10,881 nucleotides of DNA from Candidatus Iainarchaeum sp. (lineage in GTDB: Archaea > Micrarchaeota > Micrarchaeia > Anstonellales > Bilamarchaeaceae), in NCBI GenBank assembly GCA_028714395.1, contig JAQTMJ010000010.1:1-10881 (forward strand), written 5' to 3'. A model generated the notes under the pieces. The model ran no database searches. It was given only the letters and a program-made list of their open reading frames with translations, and was not told where the DNA came from. How positions within the stretch are numbered: position 1 is the first letter of the stretch; every line of letters begins with the position of its first letter. The translations under genes were made by a program, and so were the position numbers. Positions 7,649 to 10,881 of this stretch are shown here, one piece after another.

Positions 7649-9034
7649 GTGGGTAAGCCCTGCTATTTCCACGTCTCCGCCCAGTATCGGAGAGAGCGTT
7701 TTTATGCCGGAGATGGTCACGAATATGGATATGAAGGAGAAAAACGCCGCGAAGAAAAGGGCCTTTGCAAGCACGTCTATGCCGGTTATCACGGAGTCGA
7801 AGCTTGCAGGGTTCCAGGTTGCGCCTTTCGTATAGGCTCCGGAAAGGAACGAATCCACCGGGGAGCCTGTGCTGCTGCCCCACAGCGTCTGTATCAGAGT
7901 TACCAGGTCCGCGTCCGTTGGATCCTCCTGCATGTTACTGATGGTCTGCTCGGTTCCTTCGCAGGTAATTTGCTTGTTGAAAAGCGCGTCCATCTGGGCC
8001 TGGGCATTTTGCGATATTGCCGCGCCATTGACCACAACGCCTGTATTCTCCTCCTGGGCTGCGCCTCCGGTTCCCGCGCTCTGGACATCGTTAAGCTTGG
8101 GAGGCAGACCGGTGAAGTTCGTGAATATGGCCGCCAGGGCAGGCCTCTGCTCCGGCGGGAGCGAGGGGTCGTAATTCTGATGGAGTATCACGGAGGTGAG
8201 CACTATATCGCCCATCACGTAGAATATGGGGTAGATGAAATAGAGCGAGAGGGCCATGGCCATGAGCAGGCCGCCGAGCTTCCTCGTGAGCATGAACGTG
8301 CGGAGCACCAGGCCCGCGGTGAGGAGTATGGGGAACAGGGCCACCGCGATGAAATTGAGCAGTATTTCCTGGAAGCGCGTGAGTATGAGTATCTTCACGC
8401 CGTTCTCGAAGAGGAACTGGAGCGCGTTGTTTTTCGCGTTCAGGAATCCGAATATGGAGTGGCTGTACCCTGCGCCCGAGAAGAACGTGGTGGTTCCAAC
8501 GGGCGTGAAATCTATGGAGAATGAGGAGAGGTAGGTGTACCACGAGTGGGTTATGCCTACTGCTTTTACGAAGTGCGAGGTTTCGAAGAATATGGTCGCC
8601 AGGAAATTCTTGGCCACCCGGATGTGGCACGGCACGAGCTGGTAGGCCGGGTCCAGGGGCTCTCCACTCTTGAGCGTGAAGGTGTTGAACAGGGGCGGCG
8701 CGTCCTTTCCGCACACCAGGTTCGAGGTATAGGGGTCGAACTGCTTGACCAGGGCTTCGGCAACGCCGGTGCCGCTGGCCACGATGCCCACTATCACCGC
8801 GAGCAGCACGCCCGAGTAAAATATTTCCACCACTTCGGTCTTGGCCCACACCTTCACCTTTTCGTTGGCGATGAAGTTGCCGACCATGTACACTATGCCG
8901 GCGAGCAGCACGCTGATGGTGAGCAGGACCACGGCTATGCCCCCGTTCTCCGCCAGCAAATCCGCGAAGCCCTTGGGCTGGGCAGCGGCCGAAACGGCCG
9001 CGACGGCGAGCAGCAGGAAAAGCGTTTTTCTCAT
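7640..9034 (-). CDS. Polytopic membrane protein with signal peptide and long external loop, TRxxG family, third gene of the block
   Basis: The largest member, 464 aa. A signal peptide (MRKTLFLLLAVAAVSAAA, cleavage near QP) is followed by helix 1 (about 31-54) with GIVYMVGNF, basic linker KVWAKTEVVEI, and helix 2 (71-88). A first external region (89-215) contains Cys108, Cys136 and FTPVG. Helix 3 (about 222-246) leads to LRTFMLTRKLGG (244-255), and helix 4 ends in YFIYPIFYV. A second external region of about 135 residues (282-415) is unlike anything in the paralogues: Pro-rich, then Gly/Ala/Asn/Gln-rich low complexity (about 320-350), Cys358, and an acidic stretch. Helix 5 (about 420-447) precedes the tail LGGDVEIAGLTHLI. 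The open frame reaches 9232 but would overlap the previous gene deeply; ATG 9034 overlaps its stop by ATGA and starts the signal peptide, so it is clearly right. Confidence 0.9.
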   Translation of the reverse strand: MRKTLFLLLAVAAVSAAAQPKGFADLLAENGGIAVVLLTISVLLAGIVYMVGNFIANEKVKVWAKTEVVEIFYSGVLLAVIVGIVASGTGVAEALVKQFDPYTSNLVCGKDAPPLFNTFTLKSGEPLDPAYQLVPCHIRVAKNFLATIFFETSHFVKAVGITHSWYTYLSSFSIDFTPVGTTTFFSGAGYSHSIFGFLNAKNNALQFLFENGVKILILTRFQEILLNFIAVALFPILLTAGLVLRTFMLTRKLGGLLMAMALSLYFIYPIFYVMGDIVLTSVILHQNYDPSLPPEQRPALAAIFTNFTGLPPKLNDVQSAGTGGAAQEENTGVVVNGAAISQNAQAQMDALFNKQITCEGTEQTISNMQEDPTDADLVTLIQTLWGSSTGSPVDSFLSGAYTKGATWNPASFDSVITGIDVLAKALFFAAFFSFISIFVTISGIKTLSPILGGDVEIAGLTHLI

Positions 9035-9903
9035 ATTTTCCCCATCAGGAACTTGGTTATGGAATTTATCATCGCCACCGTGAGCGTCATGGCTATGGCA
9101 GGAATGAAAAGGGCCACCATGGCGAGCCGGGCCATGGCGTTTATGAACGGCACGAAGAACTCGAAATTCACTATGCTGCCGAAGGACGCGCCGATTTTCG
9201 CCAGCATGGTCGGGAGTCCGCGCGCGTACCATTCCTGGAAATCAGGGATGTTCCCCAGGGCCATGAAATTCAGGGCGTAGATGAACGGGAATACAACGCC
9301 TGCGGCAAAGGCAAGGGCAATGAGGAAAGCTCCGGCGTCGCGCGTGGTCGGGAATATGTAGAGCAGCACGCCCAGGGAAAGTATGAGGGACATCATGCTG
9401 TCCATGAGGCTCAGCCCTATGTATTGGATGCTCAGGCTCCCGTAGATGGCAAGCAGGCCGAATGAGAGCATGCGCGTGATGGATAGTATGGCGTCGGCCC
9501 CGGGCTCCACCTTGGAGACCGAGGACCACACGCTCGGGCCCACACGTATCATGAATGAATTGCTCAGCGAGGTCATCGCCTCTATGGTCAGGAGGTCCTT
9601 GTACATGGGAAGCACGCCCTCGTTTATCACCGAGTTGAGAAAGAGCTTGGAAACGCCCACCGGGCCCAGGTTCTGGTAGTTGCTGGGAAGGAACATCTTC
9701 GTTATCTGGGTGGTGGCCATGAAGGCGCCGTACATCATTCCTATGGTGAGTATGGCCATCATCAGGTTGGTCATTTCCACGTTGAAGTAGGCTTCCCAGG
9801 AGGGGATGCGGAACACCCTGGCGCCCATGTATGTCACTGCTATCACGAGCACGCTGAGCATCGCAATCAGCGGGACAAGGCCGGGAAGCAGGAATTCAAC
9901 CAT
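9031..9903 (-). CDS. Polytopic membrane protein, TRxxG family, second gene of the block
   Basis: The shortest member, 290 aa, with no cysteine at all. Helix 1 (10-31) ends in VTYMGARVF, and the linker RIPSWEAYFNVEM leads to helix 2 (46-63). The external region 64-145 contains a short hydrophilic segment with EPGADAI. One long or two short hydrophobic segments (146-184) follow. The turn reads YIFPTTRDAGAF: the Thr-Arg-x-x-Gly part is kept, but the Leu-Arg before the Phe is replaced by Tyr-Ile. Helix 4 ends in VVFPFIYA. After a short external loop the last helix (about 256-282) leads to an abbreviated tail, FLMGKI, lacking the Glu-Ile segment of the others. Its ATG directly follows the previous stop (TGA ATG), and its own stop overlaps the next gene by 4 nt. 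It is the most divergent family member visible. Confidence 0.88.
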   Translation of the reverse strand: MVEFLLPGLVPLIAMLSVLVIAVTYMGARVFRIPSWEAYFNVEMTNLMMAILTIGMMYGAFMATTQITKMFLPSNYQNLGPVGVSKLFLNSVINEGVLPMYKDLLTIEAMTSLSNSFMIRVGPSVWSSVSKVEPGADAILSITRMLSFGLLAIYGSLSIQYIGLSLMDSMMSLILSLGVLLYIFPTTRDAGAFLIALAFAAGVVFPFIYALNFMALGNIPDFQEWYARGLPTMLAKIGASFGSIVNFEFFVPFINAMARLAMVALFIPAIAMTLTVAMINSITKFLMGKI

Positions 9904-10881
9904 TCAGATCAGCTTGCTCACTCCGAATATTTCCGTTTCGCCCTCCATGAACTGGGATATGCCGCGGTACATGGTTATTGTCACGACCACTTCTATGAAA
10001 AAGCTTATGAAAACCACTGCCAGAAGCTGGGCTTCGGCCTGCACCTCCAGCAGTATGAAATCGTAGAAGGACGAGAACATCAGCGGCGATGTTATCACCG
10101 ACAGCAGGAAACCCACGTTGAAATTCAGGATTACGCTGATTACCTTGAGCATGGCCTTGCCCACGAACGTAGAAATGCTCTTGAGCACGCCGAGGAAATC
10201 GAACCAGTCCACGGCGTCCTTCTGGATGTTCTGGGTGTAGAGCGCGGTTTGCTCGGAGTTCAGCTTGTCTGCCACTTTCTGTGCGGTTGCCGGGTCTGCG
10301 CAGTATCCTATGGCCGTGGGAGCCACTCCGAAGTCCGCGGGCGCGTAGGCGTTGAATATGAGGTGGTTGGTGAGGAGCACAGCGAGCGGATAGATAAAAT
10401 ATGCCACCGCGACCAGGGCGAGTATGCTGGAGCCTGTCTTCCTGGTGAAAACGAACGAGCGCAGCGCTGCCCCGAGCACGAAGAATATGAAGAGGTAATG
10501 GGCTATGAATTCAAGGATTACCTGCCTGGCCATCACCATCATGAGCGCGGTTCCGACCGCTTCCACTATTATGGTGTGGGCATTGGAAAGCGGCGAAAGG
10601 CCGGAGAGCGGGGAAAAGGAAATCGAGGGTATTGAGATGATGGAGCCCAGCAGGGTGGCAGGGCTTATGCCGCTCAGGGGGAACGAGAAGCCCAGGGAGG
10701 ATGCAAAACCGAACAGCAGCTCGTAGGAGTAGAGGCTGGTGTAGACCGAGAGGAGCTTGGAACGCAGCACCAGCACGCTGTAATAGGCCGCCTGGATGTA
10801 GTTGCATTGCTGGCCGCAGGCTATGGCGCTCGCCAGCTCGGAAAAAATCCCGAGCAGGGCCATGAAGAGCAGAGATCGGAA
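9904..10881 (-). CDS. Polytopic membrane protein, TRxxG family, N-terminus cut by right edge
   Basis: At least 325 codons. A Met lies at 10863, but the frame stays open to the edge (FRSLLF precedes it), and the first visible hydrophobic stretch, ending in ELASAIACGQQC, matches helix 2 of the paralogues. Helix 1 and its linker therefore most likely lie beyond the window and the true start is not seen. Numbered from Met 10863, an external region (16-105) with Cys16/Cys20 and a Ser/Pro/Gly-rich part (FPLSGISP, SFSPLSGLSP) leads to helix 3 (about 115-136), then LRSFVFTRKTGSS (134-146), helix 4 ending in YFIYPLAVLL, a second external region (168-235, Cys188), a hydrophobic segment at 240-262, last helix (275-297), and tail GETEIFGVSKLI. 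The next gene begins immediately after its TGA. More members or the operon promoter may lie beyond the edge. Confidence 0.87.
   Translation of the reverse strand, partial: FRSLLFMALLGIFSELASAIACGQQCNYIQAAYYSVLVLRSKLLSVYTSLYSYELLFGFASSLGFSFPLSGISPATLLGSIISIPSISFSPLSGLSPLSNAHTIIVEAVGTALMMVMARQVILEFIAHYLFIFFVLGAALRSFVFTRKTGSSILALVAVAYFIYPLAVLLTNHLIFNAYAPADFGVAPTAIGYCADPATAQKVADKLNSEQTALYTQNIQKDAVDWFDFLGVLKSISTFVGKAMLKVISVILNFNVGFLLSVITSPLMFSSFYDFILLEVQAEAQLLAVVFISFFIEVVVTITMYRGISQFMEGETEIFGVSKLI

Noticed and set aside
7490..8524. Long plus-strand open frame (344 codons) antisense to the third and fourth membrane genes
   Set aside because: Its composition is very rich in His, Gly, Glu, Arg and Tyr with no hydrophobic core, as expected for the complement of hydrophobic coding sequence. 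It overlaps two well-supported genes that carry family motifs.
9035..9232. Upstream extension of the third membrane gene's frame
   Set aside because: The added residues lie wholly inside the second membrane gene, resemble out-of-frame translation, and would bury a perfect signal peptide in mid-protein.

Overview
The window looks like a gene-dense piece of an archaeal chromosome. The evidence is archaeal-type TATA boxes about 25-28 bp from start codons (two consistent with leaderless mRNAs), GGTGAT-like ribosome binding sites, and three families that are typically archaeal: a COG2521-like methyltransferase, a Pab1020-type RNA ligase and its MJ0950-type PIN-domain partner. Compact spacing, plus a large block of unrecognised membrane proteins, would fit a DPANN-type archaeon. 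That placement is inference and I cannot name a phylum.

Left part (1-4394): the C-terminal half of seryl-tRNA synthetase is cut by the left edge and followed after 7 nt by the methyltransferase (probable TTG start). A thioredoxin with a WCPPC active site follows with its own TATA box. It converges on a membrane-anchored exported protein of unknown function. That gene diverges from the RNA ligase gene across a 73-bp spacer holding a perfectly symmetrical TATA element. The RNA ligase converges, 6 bp apart, on its PIN partner, which has its own promoter.

Right part (4424-10881): six consecutive minus-strand genes, stop-to-start spaced by 9 nt or less or overlapping by 4 nt, all encode polytopic membrane proteins. 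The rightmost is cut by the window edge. Despite very different sequences and lengths (290-464 aa) they share one design: a first helix ending in YMxG or a relative, a short basic K-x-E linker, a second helix, a variable external region, a third helix ending in LRxF, a TRxxG turn, a fourth helix ending in (I/V/F)(Y/F)P, a second variable external region, a final helix, and a short cytoplasmic tail ending in isoleucine. This is a paralogous family made by tandem duplication and divergence. The predicted topology (outside N-terminus, about five helices, large external loop after helix 2, inside C-terminus) resembles VirB6/TrbL-type channel proteins of type IV secretion systems. The tandem expansion recalls the multiple VirB6 genes of Rickettsiales. 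The homology is a hypothesis from architecture only; no ATPase, pilin or coupling protein is in the window.

No tRNA, rRNA, CRISPR array or insertion sequence was seen, and no stretch over 300 bases lacks a gene.
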